A stretch of DNA of 64,000 nt from Siphonodentalium dalli (GCA_032622095.1 CP136068.1:131571989-131635988); one strand, 5' to 3'. Counted from the first letter of the stretch, positions 1-13,810 are shown. The notes: generated from the letters alone by a model not told the origin. Made by a program: numbers and translations.

Positions 1-99
1 TGATGTAGCCAGAGTTTTTATTGGATAATATTAGTTTGAAGCCTGCTTACATTTCAATATGTTGTCAGTTTTGTATTCTCTGCAGCAGCTAGAACTCGG

Positions 100-1010
100 C
101 GCGTTGAAGCAAAAGTTATAAAAGAAAAATGTGTACGTAACGAGACTATAATACAAATGAAAAAATAAATTGAGGGAGGGGTGGGCATTACAGGGAACTA
201 AGGGTTGAACCGATATAAATCTGTAGAGCGATAACGACCAATGTTGACATATTATGCATCTCAACTCTACTGTTGCAACAAGGTTATAAAATAGGGGGGG
301 GGGGGTGTCAGAATTTTAGTCATCTCTATATAGTGCCAGAATAGTAATTTATGGACTTCTATAGTGGTACAATACAAATTAGAATCAAATGATAAAAAAT
401 ATGTATGTAACACAACTATACCGATGAAAGTAAAAATAATAATTTAGGCCGGGATAAGATGTTGGTTTGGTTATATGGACTCGGAGAAAAAGGGGTTCGT
501 ACCGATGAACTGACATAAATTAGTGGAGCGATGTTGCCATGTAATGCATCGCGACTGTACTAAAGCAGCAATGATATAAAATTGGGGGGGCCCGGGGGGG
601 GGTCGGAAATTATCTCTATCTCTATAGATGGCACCAGAATTATATAGAAAGGAATAGCAATTGATATACGTATACGGTATACTATAGTAATACCATAGAC
701 ATATAAGTACAAGTATCACTCAATAAAATATTTCGTAACGTGACTATAGCGATGAAAAAAATAAATAAATTGGACTGGGATTAGAGATTGGGTTGGTTAT
801 ATGTGGATAATTGGATATGGAATTCATACCGATGAAATGATACAAATTAGTGGAGCGATAAAGACCAATGTTGACACTTAGTCAGGCTACGCGGGGGAAA
901 TAGGGGTTGATACGATAGACCGAAATAAATTTGTCGAGTGATAATGACCAATGTTGACGTATAAAGTAACGCGACTGTACTGTTGCACAATTATCATGTA
1001 GAACCAGTCA
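100..1010. repeat. Degenerate direct repeats, about 310 bp unit
   Basis: Three decayed copies of one unit follow each other. Each carries a GTAACG/GTAACA-ACTATA stretch, a GATGAAA-rich stretch, the phrase GTGGAGCGAT or GTAGAGCGAT, then ATGTTGAC/ATGTTGCC and a poly-G run (near 291-305, 584-602 and a weaker third). No open frame or motif is recognisable, so this is non-coding repeat sequence. Unit borders are approximate because they were read by eye. Confidence 0.55.
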
Positions 1011-1071
1011 AATATGGACCCTGGTGCCAATATGGAACAGCTCAGAAAACATTTGAAGGGCCCTAAAATTT

Positions 1072-1436
1072 ATGGGATCTGCCATACAAATCGATTTATG
1101 TTGATAAATCTCTTATTTTTCAAGATTTTAAGCTGAGACTTGGTGTGTTTGAGTGGGATACGTATATATTCCTAAAATGATAGGATACAGCACATAATTA
1201 TGTTTTAGGTGGAAGAAATGAATTTTTTTCGATGATAAAATTTAACAATAAGTTAAATTTTAATAACATGGGATTTGCAAATAAAATCGATTTATGTTGA
1301 CAAAACTGTCATTTTTCAAAATTTTGAGTTGAGAATTCGTGTGTCTGTGTGTAATACTTATATATTCTTAAAATGACAGAGTCCAGCGCGTAATTATCTT
1401 TTAGATGGAAGAAATTGAATTTGTTTTCGATAACCA
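1072..1436. repeat. Diverged direct duplication, about 195 bp
   Basis: Positions 1072-1246 and 1267-1436 share a long ordered set of words (ATCGATTTATGTTGA, TTTTTCAA, TTTTGAG or TTTTAAG, TATATATTC, TAAAATGA, TAATTAT, TTTTAG, TGGAAGAAAT). This marks an old tandem duplication. The short frames running through it look accidental. Confidence 0.6.
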
Positions 1437-1731
1437 TCTACGGCCGTACTACGGCCGGGTTTATCGAGTACGCTATTTTATAAACAAACTTTTGTCAATA
1501 GCCGTTTTGGTCAAACTAAACCTTTTTCGACCGGGAAAGCAGATCCGAATAGTAGCTAAGATGTATTTAGATAGAATTATCAAAAGAATTTGACCGATTA
1601 GGGTGCATTTTAAAAGAATCGAGTGGAGAAATCTTGGTGACATTTTCATAAAACACGCCGATAATTCCAAAGATAAAAGATGGCGGTTACTACAAAAAAA
1701 ACAGACATGCGCACTCCAATTAAAATTACCC

Positions 1732-2245
1732 ATAATTCAGTTCACTACACCAGGGGCTCCCAACAGGTTATACAATATTTTCAGGCTATCAGATTATTTA
1801 TATTTTCGACTTTAAGTTTACAATTTGAGCCTGTCCTCACTCTATCGATACGATTTATCATAAACATATTATACACCAGTGGCGTTAACTTTACAACTTC
1901 GGCATCTACGTGATTATATCGGTACGATTCAGTAAGGTACAAACAATCTCCATAAAATACCCACAATTCAGTTCACTACATGCAGGGGCTCCCAATAGGT
2001 TATTCCCATTTATTATGGGCTCCCAATAGGTTATACAATATTTTCAGGCTATCAGATTATTTATATTTTCAACAAGATATTATTACACCGGTGACTTTAA
2101 GTTTACAATTTGAGCCTGTCCTGACTCTATCGATAGGATTTATCATATTTTCATAAACGTATTATACACCGCTGGCGTTAACTTTACAATTTCGGCATCT
2201 ACGTGATTATATCGGTACGATTGAGTAAGGTACAAACAATCTCCA
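1732..2245. repeat. Recent tandem duplication, about 230-280 bp
   Basis: 1732-1953 is repeated almost unchanged at about 1967-2245. Both copies include GGGGCTCCCAA, TATACAATATTTTCAGGCTA, TTTGAGCCTGTCCT, GTGGCGTTAAC or CTGGCGTTAAC, CGGCATCTACGTGATTATAT and GGTACAAACAATCTCC. The second copy has a small extra internal repeat of the GGGCTCCCAATAGGTTAT stretch. Non-coding. Confidence 0.8.
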
Positions 2246-3093
2246 AGAATACATTCGCCCTGTACTCCATGCGATATAAAAAAAACAAATGCTAGTAACA
2301 CCACACTAGGTGGCGTAACAAACTTTCAATAGACTGTCCCCACAGCAGTCTGATTCAGTCTCTCGCATCACGCGTGGTTAGTGGTTGCAGGAAAAAAGCC
2401 TGCGAATTTGATGACGGAAGAATCATAATATTTTGATACTCGATTCGAGTGGATGGATACAGCAAGGGCCAGAATAATTCGCTTTTTCGCCAATCGTGCG
2501 CCTTTGACAGTTGGTACTGTATCGTATCTCGCTCATAATAAATATCGAGATGACAATATATGCATAAATACAAATATGTTTAAAGTGAGGTCCCCTCTTT
2601 GGGTATGTATTATAGATAAATATCCTTTCTAATGGGGCTGCACGGATTCATTGCTTGACTCGTAGAAATCTGGATATATGCCTCTCCATTCAGGGACGGG
2701 ATTTGGGGATGGCACTGGGGAGTCACTGGCCGTGGTGCGACATCATCGCTATTTCCATAGCCAATGGCTGTATATAAATAAGCACTTGTTCAATTGTTGA
2801 TTTGCATGTACTTCAAGATGTGTATACTTATTCGTATAATTTGTTTTGTTCCACAATTGATATTGACTCGCATATATAATACTCTCTTTCTTCCGCATGT
2901 ATATAATCTCCAATCACGGATACATTTTCTTTGACATAACTCCACCAAAAAAATTGAAATTGAAAGTTAAACTTACATTAATTTATGATATCCATATTAG
3001 TTTCCGTGTATATGTACAGACGTTCAGTACTACGACATAACCAAATGGTCGTAATCAGGGGCCCACATAACAACACCTTAGAAACCCCCCATT
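2246..3093. other. Non-coding stretch upstream of the retrotransposon
   Basis: No coding exon, RNA gene or ordered repeat could be supported here. The right-hand part may include the retrotransposon's 5' UTR, but no element start was found. Confidence 0.4.
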
Positions 3094-6000
3094 ATGTCTG
3101 CAAATAACATAACTTTGAGTGAGGTAAGGGACACGCGTACGCATGACTTCGCGGCGAAATGGTCTCAAATAGAAGGAGACGAATTTGATCCCGACAGCAT
3201 CCAACTCTGGAATCAAAATACCTGCCAATATCTCTCGCCCACAGAGGGTAAAGAATTTCTCTCAAATAACATAAAATTCTCTCTTTTTGGCATAAATTGC
3301 AGAAGCCTTAACGCAAATTATGAAGACCTGAAAAACCTACTCTGTGATTTGAATTCAGAAGAATATATGTTTGATGTTATCGCCCTGACAGAAATATTCA
3401 ATGTGCATAGATCCTCAGACTTCTCACTTCCAGGATATCACCCCTTAGAATTTAATACTCGACCCGATGGCGACGATGGCAGAGGCGGTGTTGGTATCTA
3501 CATCAAGGAAAATATACAATACAAACTAAGACCCGACTTGACAATATTTATACCCCACGTAATAGAAACAATATTTGTAGAAATACACCGAGGAGCGAAC
3601 GATACTTACATAATAGGATGTATTTATAGACCAAATACAGCACCGAAGGCCGACTTGGACAAATTTATGTTGAAATTCGATAATATCTTAGAGAAATTGA
3701 AAAAAGCCAAGTCTTACATAATAGGAGACCTCAACATTAACCTTCTCAATTTCGATACGCATGCAAAAACTAACGATTTCATAAACAATGTTTTACAAGA
3801 GGATTCATGCCCATGATTACGAAACCTACAAGATTAACCGAACACTCTGCCACCATAATTGATCATATCTATACCAACAAAATGCAAGATAGTCACCAAA
3901 CAGGGATAATTACCTGCGATGTTTCCGATCATTTCGGTATATTCATCTCTGAAGCAAACAAGCAGAAACCCTTAAACCCCTCCCATAAAAAAGCTACATA
4001 TAGGAACTATAATATTAATAATGTCCATATATTCAAAAACTTGTTAAAATCGTGTAAATTTGACTCAGTTCTCAGTTGCAACTCATCTGAAAAGGCATAT
4101 GAATGTTTTTTAGACATATACATGACCGCACACGACCTAGCTTTTCCGCTCGTAACACGGAAAGTACCCAAGAAATATATCAAACGCGCACCATGGATGA
4201 CATCTGGACTAATCAAATCATCAATCACGAAACAAGAACTCTACTGTCAATTCGCCATCGGTCACAAATAAAATTGCCTACATAAATTATCGTCAATTAT
4301 ATAATAAACTAATTAGGAAAAGTAAAAATAGTTATTATTCTTACTGTCTAGAACAAAATAAAAATGATATAAAAAACACATGGAAAATTCTTAAAAATGC
4401 CATCAATAAAAATCAAAAATCGTGTAACTATCCTAAGATATTTAATGATAACAATATAGAGATATCTGACCCAAACATAATAGCCAAAACATTTAATGAC
4501 TACTTTTCAAAAATCGGTGAAAACACTAGCAGTTCTATTCATTCTGAAACCCCAGACGCAGACTTTACTGACTACCTTCGAAAAAGACAAGCAAACGAAT
4601 TAGAAATCGAACCCACATCCATTCAGGAAATAATATTAACATGTTATTCTATGAAAGGAAAAAAGAGCAAAGATTACATCGGCATATCGACTGAACTCAT
4701 GAAAGAGACTATCTTCATAATAGCCCCAGCACTTAAGTATATATTTAATCTTTCGTTTGAACAGGGAATAGTCCCAATGAACATGAAAATCTCTAAAGTA
4801 GTTCCCATTCCCAAAATAAACAACGCCAAGGAAATAACACACTATCGTCCAATCAGTATCCTTCCATCGTTCTCTAAACTGCTTGAAAAATTAATGCAAA
4901 AACGACTTGTAGATTTTCTTAAAGACAATGAAATATTATATAAACACCAATATGGATTTAGACCAAACCACTCAACGTTTCATCCTATTATGCATCTTCT
5001 AGATCATTTCGTTAATAATAATGATAAACCGACACGGGATTCCACCCTGGCCCTATTCCTTGATTTATCTAAAGCGTTCGATACAATAGACCACAATATA
5101 CTGCTATCAAAACTTGACCACTATGGTATTAGGGGTGTAGCAAAGTCGTGGTTCCATAGTTATTTATATGACAGGAGACAATATGTTGAATATTGCGGGA
5201 GTGCTTCAAACCTTATGAATACTTCCTGTGGAGTCCCACAAGGCTCAATTCTTGGGCCAATAATATTTTTAATATACGTGAATGATATGGCAAATTCTAC
5301 AACAATGGACTTTTTATCGTATGCCGATGATACCACTCTCTTTACAAGCGGTAAAAATTGGGAATTAGTACAAAGTTATGTCAACAACGAATTAGCCAAT
5401 GTATTCGATTGGTGCTGCTGTAATAAACTTGCAATTAATATTAATAAAAGCAACTATATGCTCATACACCCACCGAATAATGACAAAAAATGGAATACTT
5501 TGAAAATAAAGTTAAATCACAATGAATTGAATCGAATAGGGAATCTTGGGCACGAATCCTCAACAAAATTTTTAGGTATCCATATTGATGAGAACTTGAC
5601 GTTCAAAAAGCACGTATCCATAATCTGCTCTAAAATATCACATGCAATATATTGTATCAATAAGGTGAAACATTTTTTCCCGAGTAAAGCATTGAAAACT
5701 TTGTACTATGCATTGATTCAAAGCCAATTAGTTTACGGTATCCAAATATGGGGACATGTTCCAGAAGTCAAGAAAAATTTTCTATTACAAAAACGAGCAA
5801 TGCGTATAATATGCAATAAGAAGTATAGACGTCACACAGACCCGCTCTTTAAAAAAGAAAATATCTTGAAAATATATGACTTACACACCATCAATTCTAC
5901 AATGTTCGTGCATGACTGGTATTATGACCGTCTGCCGGCTTCTTTTAAAATGATGTACAACAAACGAGCAAAATCAACTCCAAGACACCCTAATCCCCTG

Positions 6001-6228
6001 CTACTAGAAAAACCTAGAACCAAATTTTCTGGAAGATTACCACACCACGCCTTCCCCACAATATGGAACAACCTTGAAGCTGAATACACATGCATACAAA
6101 GCAGGCATATATTGAAGAAACGCTTACAGACAAAAATACTTGGTAATTATCTAAAAAATGTACGCTGTAAAAAACACAGGATGTCCCGACTGTACCGATA
6201 CATAATACGAATACTTATATTAAAATAA
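3094..6228 (+). pseudogene. ORF2 of the non-LTR element: endonuclease plus reverse transcriptase, two frameshifts
   Basis: This gene would encode the nuclease that nicks the target and the polymerase that copies the element RNA. The endonuclease part (3094 to about 4200) shows GINCRSLN, LTEIF, GGVGIYI, CIYRPN, IGDLNIN and, after the first frameshift, SDHFGIF. The reverse transcriptase (from about 4640) shows YRPISILPS, QYGFRPNHST, DLSKAFDTIDH (Asp codon at 5062), GVPQGSILGP and the catalytic YADD at 5320-5331. A C-terminal region follows with KFLGI, LVYGIQIWG and LPHHAFPTIWN. Reading is frame 1 to about 3800, another frame to about 4240, then frame 1 again. It is open between 4261 and 4650 although no ATG lies there. 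Only the two shifts break it, so insertion was fairly recent. Clade placement between CR1, L2 and relatives is from motif style only. Confidence 0.88.
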
Positions 6229-6972
6229 ACACCATGTATACACATAGTTCTATTCGGCAGCACAATCATAGTTCTACTCTACCATTTTTATTTCCACCAC
6301 CGCGTCCTCGGTCATATCAAAGGCTACAATACCAATGCCACGATGACTACAACGCAAGTCATAATATCGACACATTAAAGGTGAACAAGCATATTTGAAG
6401 TAATGGACACTCATGCCGAGTCTGCGCCTCCAATCTATGATGGTATACACACACATAATTATCACATTTAGTTAACATTCTCCCTTAAACCTCACTCAAC
6501 AAAAAGCCCTTCCGGCGAATCATATGAATTCATATTTATTTTTATTGTTACTATAAAAGATGCATAATCTCTCCCCAGAATCCTATGAATCTATGAGTAT
6601 GAAATAATAATTCTGAGTCGGATGAGACATCGTGATGAGCTTGTGTTCTGAGATTTCATCATGAGAACTTCTCTATAATCTGAATACTATTCTCTCAATC
6701 TTCGTTTGAAACTAAGACATGCAGAAACTTCTCATACTTTAGAACATGTGACAAGAACGTAACGTTTCCGGGGAGAGATAAAGCGATATAGTGATCACTC
6801 GTCTGGACTGGCTCACAAACATATAAACACTTTTGTAAAAAAAAAAAATTCCCTGAACATTTTGTCTTATATTATTTGTTATATATACGATTAGTCTGTA
6901 CGTGTACGTGGATACGAATATGAATAATACTCACGCTATCTGATAAATTATTTGTATAATGATATTTGTTAT

Positions 6973-7105
6973 GGGGGAAACAGGAAGACAGCCCGGCAGG
7001 GCTATGTTCCCCCCCAGCAATATACTGAATTATTCTAGTTATATGTTAATTTATTGTACTATTCATATGTGTATTGTAAATAAAAATATCCTATCCTATC
7101 CTAAC
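6973..7105 (+). other. 3' hairpin and TATCC tail of the retrotransposon
   Basis: GGGGGAA (6973-6979) can pair with TTCCCCC (7007-7013). Inside it, AGCCC (6990-6994) pairs with GGGCT (6999-7003) around a GGCA loop. About 75 bp later come three TATCC units (7087-7101) and TAAC. A 3' stem-loop plus short repeats is the usual recognition signal by which the element's own reverse transcriptase finds its RNA. Confidence 0.65.
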
Positions 7106-10100
7106 AAACGTTGATGGTCATTAGCTTTATATATGAATGTATATTGGTCAAGTGACACAGATGCCACATTTATATAATATATCACATGAATGACAGGCTA
7201 TTTTGTACCACGTAAATAAATTAACCACTCCACGCCGTTTACATCATTTATCGTGGCTAGTGTCCGCCACGGGAAACGCTACATTATATAAACATTCACA
7301 TTGTAAATTTCAATCATTGCATCAGTATATTTTACAGTTTAATTTCTAAAATCATTATATCCGGAAGGGTGCATGCATGTGCTAGTAAATTTTGGCTATA
7401 ATTAATATTTGTATAAAACAAATGTTATCAATATGGGAATGGCTATAATATTAATTTAGACGAAATATGTACATATATCACATACATGTACGTGTTAATT
7501 GAGACGGCCCATGTGTCTCTTGACCTCGATTATCATATATTGTGTATTTTTATACCTTTATTGTTTATTTTAAAAAGCAAAATGCCTCATATTTTAGTTA
7601 TCAAATACGTTAATCTCAGATAAGAGCCTTTTTTATACATATATTATATATTTTTAAAAGGAGATTGCCTCATATTTTAGTTATCAAATACGTTTATTAA
7701 TTTTAAATTTAGACAGAGTCTTTATATATATACATTCATTAATTTATATATTTTAAAGGCAAATACCTCATATATAGTTTGTTTCTCTGGTGAAAAGTAG
7801 TTTTCCGTTCTTTTAGACAAGGTGGCCACTAATCGTATTAATGTATATAATGCACAATAGTAGATTATAGTTTTATTGAAATAATTCGCCTGCAGTAATT
7901 GAAAACGTTTGTTATGAACATCGCACAAGAGGATGTAAAGTTATCAATCATCCTTTAGAAAATCCTTCCGAAAAAGTTCGTCTACAGATTTCTCAGAATA
8001 AACATTTAAACTATTAGTGGCCTCTGTGATTTTAATAGTATTTCACATTTATGTTATATGTTCAAATAAATAAAATATGTAATTGCAAAAAGTGTATTAA
8101 TGATACCGATCCACAGCTGTTAATCAAATGTTCAAAAGTATTTTCACGCGATTATTACCAGATATTATAGACCACTCAGCCATCGAGTCAGTCGTTTTTT
8201 CATTACCGATCATGCACGTCAGCATATTCGAAACAGACGCGTGTGGAACATCACTAATTTTGCATCTTTTCAATAAACTTTGTTGTCAAATCCCAATATT
8301 TTATTACTAATTTGCGATTTACACAATAATATAGTGCCCATACATGAAGACGAGCATGCATGTCATTTTGAATGCCACTACTTATTTTTCATGCATTTAA
8401 CCAAATGACTCTTTCGAATCGGGCTTGATTACTACTATCCACATGATTAGCGTTGCGTTTTAGCTTTAAAAAAGGTCTAGTTGTTGAAATTATCCTGAAA
8501 AGCAAATCTGCTACGAGCACATCATTATAAAATCGTTGGTGCTATAGACATGTCATACCATTGCTATAGACATGCCATATTTTCTTGCTATGACCTGCAT
8601 ATATGGTTATTTTTTACTATGGAAAATGTAGATACATGACTGGAAATGTTGTCTATTATATTAAGGGAATATCCGCGGAAATAGCAATGTAAATCGCGCG
8701 CAAATTGGCTTGCGATTTTTCAGCATCCCACCCCATTTGGCATGCGATAGCGTTTGTACTAGGTGGTCTAACCGTGAACGGTGTGCAAATCGCGGGAAAT
8801 GTGCTTATTCCGCTACGAGCATGTCTTCCGCTACGAGCATGTCCGGATGCATGGGGTGACATTTCTAGGGATATATAAGCAGAGTGCCAAGGTTTTTATT
8901 AACATTCATTTTCATAATATATAGTCACATGATCTAGTCACATAATCACATTTGAGTGTTCTACATAATACATGGTACCGGTACAACAAATTTCAGATTA
9001 TTTGATATTTTGATATTTGCTATGTGAAATACAGTAATGCCTTAATTAATCGACTCCATAACCACAGCAGAATAATGGGTAATTTAATTTTAATTTCCGA
9101 CTAAATCCTGAAAAATTACCCATGATATACATGCGTGACTCTTCTTGGGGCATCTCAGAAACCAGAACTGAGGAAACATGTTATAGCGTGTAATGGCAGG
9201 CTGGTAGCCACTGCCTGAAGTAATAGGCTTCGTAATAATTGGGAATAATATGGATGGATAGCCCAATTTCACTTCTTTTTTGCTCACGATATCAGTGACG
9301 ATAAAATCTTCGTTACTGTGATTAACATTACAAGCTGATCCACATTAACATGGAAAACAATGTGAAATTGTTCAAGCTGGCCCGGCTGGACTTCAATTTA
9401 TTTGTTAAGATTTTATGTTTTACGTTGTCAAAAGTCTATTTTATTCCATTATTTATTATATCTTTATTTCCATGTCACATATGGTCAAGTGTGCTTTCAT
9501 TTTATTGCTTATTTTCAGCTGAGTTCTGCACAGTTATTCTTATTTTGTTGTATCAGTAGATGTAATCCTGATTAAATTTTATTTTTCCAATAGCGCAGTG
9601 TCTAGTTCTATCAAGTTGAATTTGGGCTATTGTTGGCCATTGTGCAACTGATCCAACTTCTGATAACCTCTATATGTAGTATATCATTAGTATTAACTAT
9701 ATATGACCTGTTTCTGTTCAAAACACACCAAAATAAGACTCAATAGCAGGAATGGAATTTTTTTTTTGGCATATGGAAAAAACTGTTTTTTGGACTCAAG
9801 AGACACCCACCCACCCCATCATACGTGCCTGGAATTTTTTTCCGACCCCCCCCCCCCGGTTAAGATAGATAATTCTGGTCGTCAGACAAGAAATCCATCC
9901 TACGTAACCCAACAGAAACTCATCTGTCACTCAAAGACAGTCTGTAGCAGTCTGAGCAATGGCAACTCGCACGGTCTCTTTGATTTTGCTGTCCCAGTCC
10001 CACTTAGTCCGGCATATTATCCCACTTTGCCCAGAAACAAGAGGTTTCAAAAGGCACATACCGAGATGTTGTTTGATATCAATGACCACTCAGTTATAGG

Positions 10101-11629
10101 CGTTTTTTCCGGCGAAAACACTATCTAAAATTGCTTGAAAATATTTTTGGTGTCCCGCTTTGCCCGGGTCTCCCCTAAATCATTAGTTTATTCATATAGC
10201 TGTGTGAACATTTGAACGAGGACATTGGAAGTGGTAGAACATGCATAATGGCAGCAGTCGAAACATTTCGCTACAGTGGCCCGATAGGGCGTGATTCTGT
10301 CTTTTAATGTCACAATTTTTGAAACGGCATTCCCAAGATAGCTAAATTCATACGTGCTGTTTCATAAAGTGTCCTTGTGTTGATTATCAGATTCGTTTGT
10401 CCACAATACACTACATGTAGGTATAAGCATATACACGTTTCTAAATTAGCCATGTGGACTTCTTTCTTGAGGTAGGCCAAAATGCGAGTGAGTTAAGTCG
10501 GTTCATGATGATTGCAGGACATTCCTCCAACAACACGGATTACTTCCTGCAGATATACATGTAGTACCCAGGTAAGCATCATAGTTTCAGATTTGCACTT
10601 CATCTAAAACAGCATGGGGTGTAGGCATTCTGTTATATTTCCCTCATTGGCACTATATGGTTTTAGCCCCGTGTTTACATTATCAGAAAGACATAAATTA
10701 TCACTTTCACTTTGAGCCAGGTTCAGTCAGTGTTTCAATAAATGACCAATTGAATATTCATCATTAGAGGAAATGTCTTTTTTTGAAATTCCCTCAATTA
10801 CATTTGGGCTGCATCATGATAATATTAACAGTGCTGGGATTCTTGAGACTGACTCAAATATTTCCATTGATTATGTTTATAGTTCTGGCACAGTTTATGA
10901 TAACACACCCCTAACCTGCATAGTGAGGGTCATTTGGTTTATTTGCTTAAAAATATTAACATCCTTCACCAATCCTGTTGACACAATGTGATAGCTAAAT
11001 ATTTTTCGCATGATCACTCTATAAATAATCACATCTGTGATAATCATGACACATTCTTCACCTGTATAGATTTTGGTATCGATTGAATGGTTTTGAAAAT
11101 ATTAACCATAACTTTAATTATATTTAAACTGTTTACAGACATTGTATCTTTCCAATGATCAGCTTAGAAGAAAATTAACCTTTATATCCAATCATTAGCA
11201 ATCATATTTTATATCCAGGTCTATACATCCCTCACTTGTATAGTTGTTCAGGTATTGATTGTTTTTTTAGTGGTGAAATATTAATAGGTTGCTATGAATT
11301 TTTAATATGCAGCTGACACAAAACATAATAAAAAAAAATAGCAATGATAATAAAAAGAACACAATATGTTATGTCTCATGTTCCAATGTAATAAACAGAT
11401 AAATTGAGTTGCTATGATGTTTATCTACTTAATTTCTTAACTATTTTATATTTAACGGCTATGGTGCTTCTCTCCGACTATGGATTGAGTTTAATTAGCT
11501 TTATCACTCTATAAGACATACATGTATATGTGTTGGAGTGCACTAATAGGTTGAAATCAAACCCACATTTGCGTTAACATTGTGTTTATGTGAGCAAGGT
11601 GCCCAATAAGTGTGATTCTACTTGTGAAC
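7106..11629. other. Non-coding DNA without a recognised gene
   Basis: Apart from a partial MITE at 9032-9124 I see no exon, RNA gene or clear repeat. A 141-codon open frame at 9703-10128 runs through poly-T and poly-C tracts and shows no known domain, so it is not called. A 34-base stretch near 10145-10178 (CCCGCTTTGCCCGGGTCTCC core) resembles, in reverse complement, a phrase near 19895-19945 in the foldback element, hinting at a shared old repeat. Confidence 0.4.
9032..9124 (+). mobile_element. Fragment of the CAGTAATGCC mariner-like MITE
   Basis: The left end CAGTAATGCC, flanked by TA at 9030-9031, runs into ACCACAGCAGAATAATGGGT. It then joins directly to the far-arm sequence CGACTAAATCCTGAAAAATT. 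It matches the family at 32666, 33195 and 44042 with its middle and right end lost. Confidence 0.7.
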
Positions 11630-11633
11630 TTAA

Positions 11634-12152
11634 AGGTGGATTATCTCTTTGTAAACATGTATTATATAGTTACCGGGGTATAAAATATTAGATTTGAATC
11701 GAAGACTCCTGTCCGGAAATGCTTCTATCGATTAATATTAATTTTATTTCGAATATTTTCTGGTCTAAAAAGGTGTGTTTGTTCAGCTAAGGAACAATAG
11801 TGGTTACTGTTAACAGAGACCAGAAATTATATTGTGCAATTTTGTCACAAATAAACGTTAATTATACTCATTATCGCTTATATCTGTGGAACAAAACAAT
11901 ACAAACAACTAATCTGTGACATTTGACATTCGTTGCGTAGCCGTAGGAACAGCCCAGTGCTCTATATCACAATACGGTCTCATCCGAATGGTCGTTCTAA
12001 AAATAGTAACATAAACGGGCCCGATTTAATATTCGAAATAAAATCAATATTAATTGATAGAAGCTTTTCCGGACATAGGTCTTCAGTTCATATCTATTAT
12101 TTTATACCCACGCAACTATTTAAAATTTGTTATTTAAAGAGATAATCCATCT
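11634..12152. mobile_element. MITE with TTAA target duplication (Kolobok/piggyBac-like)
   Basis: TTAA stands at both ends (11630-11633 and 12153-12156). The terminal inverted repeats are AGGTGGATTATCTCTTT and its near-perfect mirror AAAGAGATAATCCATCT. The arms stay mirror-like further in, with GACTCCTGTCCGGAAATGCT facing a matching inverted block near 12055-12090. No transposase frame is present, so it depends on another element. Confidence 0.75.
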
Positions 12153-13017
12153 TTAATAGTAAGGTGTGAATTGTTGATAGTTTTTGCACTCATGAAAGGT
12201 GTAAGGATTTATGAAAATAGCTCATCGCTGTCGCCAAGGTATGGGCTAAACATCTGCCGATCGTGATCGGCCTCTTGTTAAGAAGACAACCATACCACAG
12301 TACTAAGTTCCAAAAATTCCTTTTGCATCCATCTTGAATTTTACAACTGGTACCCGTAGTTCAAGCTCTCAAACTTTTGAAAATTACCAACCTGACATCC
12401 CCCATATTAAAAGTTAAAATTTGTGGCCAATTCGGTCCAACAATTTAACCTGAAGCAGGAACATATGGACTGTTGGTTTAAAAACATACTGGTTGAAAAA
12501 ACAAATCAAACTATGAGAACAATTCTGACCTATTTTTGGTGTGAAAATCTAATCTACAACTAATGTTGTATCAGGCATGAAATTTTCAACTGTTGAAAAA
12601 TTGATCAAAGTAGGGGGGTCAAAACTCCACCCCCTTTACACTCCCTCCCCATTGTCTCAAAAATTGCCCCCTACCCATGCAGCATAGAAATCAATACTAT
12701 TATACCAGTAACAAACATGCATAGATACAGATAGGGAGGGTTAAATCTCTTATCTCTGCCCCAATTTGAACAAATGTGAATCCCCATCTATGAGATACAT
12801 TCATCTAGTAATTTCAAAAGATATATTTAAGAGTTGCAGTGAATTGATTCCCTCAAAACTTTCCTAAAAAATGACCCTATTTGAACAAATCTGAACCCCA
12901 GTCGTCCAAGGACCCTCCATACAGACAGACAAATTAAATCCAATATACCCCCCAATTTTTCTTTGAAAAATCAGGGTATGATTTCAACTGGATAAGTGGA
13001 AAATATTGGAACAGCCA

Positions 13018-13430
13018 AGTCTGAATTGATTATGTCTGACATTTGCAGAATGAGGTCACCAAAAGGTGAATTTATTGATGCTATTCCACAAGGCAGGCTA
13101 GCATCACCGAATCCACCATCTTGGGACCTCATTCTGATTAGGCCTCAACTGCCATGGGAAACCTAGGAACAGATTAAAGTTGGTGATGTGCACCCATTGA
13201 GCACCTCGAGTATGCATTTTATCTTTAGGGGATATAGAAACTGAACAGAAGGGGAAAAGTCAAAAAGTAACTAAAATATGTCAATTTGATACTCTAGATA
13301 CAATGTACTTCCCAGAAGATGAGACCTAAGCAGAATGAGGTCCCCGCTAGCCTGCTGTATGGGGTAGCATCACTGAATTCACCATATGGGGACCTCATTC
13401 TGCAAATGTCAGACACTAAATTCACGCTTG
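13018..13430. mobile_element. GAATGAGG-family palindromic MITE, copy 1
   Basis: The ends read TGTCTGACATTTGCAGAATG and its mirror CATTCTGCAAATGTCAGACA. Each end holds its own small palindrome (GAATGAGGT, GTGAATTT, GCTAGC, then the mirror). The middle contains the family-specific phrase AACTGCCATGGGAAACCTAGG. Sister copies lie in BBS1 introns at 32021, 39142, 40985, 44331, 45440 and 52738. Confidence 0.75.
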
Positions 13431-13810
13431 GGGAAAACAAATTTGTTTTAATTTTATGACAGAAAAAACACCAGTGTTAATGCAGTTTTTTACACAAGCC
13501 TGTCAGATAACATCTGTTATTCTAATCTCAATTAATAGATGACTGTGCCTGTCTCTCTTAAGCTAATACCTGACTGAGTCCTCTGGCAGATATAATATCT
13601 CCGCTTCTGGTGAGTGAGGTAAGTTGTGATATTATAGGAGTGGAGGGGCTGTTGGTTAGGGGCATGGTGGGGATCTGGGTCATGTGGGGGGGGGGGTCTG
13701 ATGGAAAGTTTCCATGATTTCATTAAAGATTAAAGTTTTATAACTCTGCGGATGTTATAATGGTGTTAGTTTTTTTAATTTTTATAACATGTTAAAAAAA
13801 AAAATTGGTT

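Larger units (their letters stand above)
3094..7105 (+). mobile_element. CR1/L2-like non-LTR retrotransposon, nearly full length
   Basis: The element carries an apurinic-type endonuclease followed by a reverse transcriptase in one ORF2-like region (3094-6228). An approximately 860 bp 3' UTR follows, ending in a GC-rich hairpin (6973-7013) and three TATCC repeats (7087-7101). Short microsatellite tails and a 3' hairpin are typical of CR1/L2-type elements of the Jockey group, which copy themselves by target-primed reverse transcription. No ORF1 is visible upstream, so the 5' end may be truncated. The left border and target-site duplication could not be fixed. Confidence 0.85.

Noticed and set aside
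2355-2573. 72-codon minus-strand frame as a possible exon
   Set aside because: No conserved motif and no convincing splice context; left as non-coding.
9703-10128. 141-codon open frame on the plus strand
   Set aside because: It crosses poly-T and poly-C tracts, has no recognisable domain, and no splice or neighbour evidence supports it.
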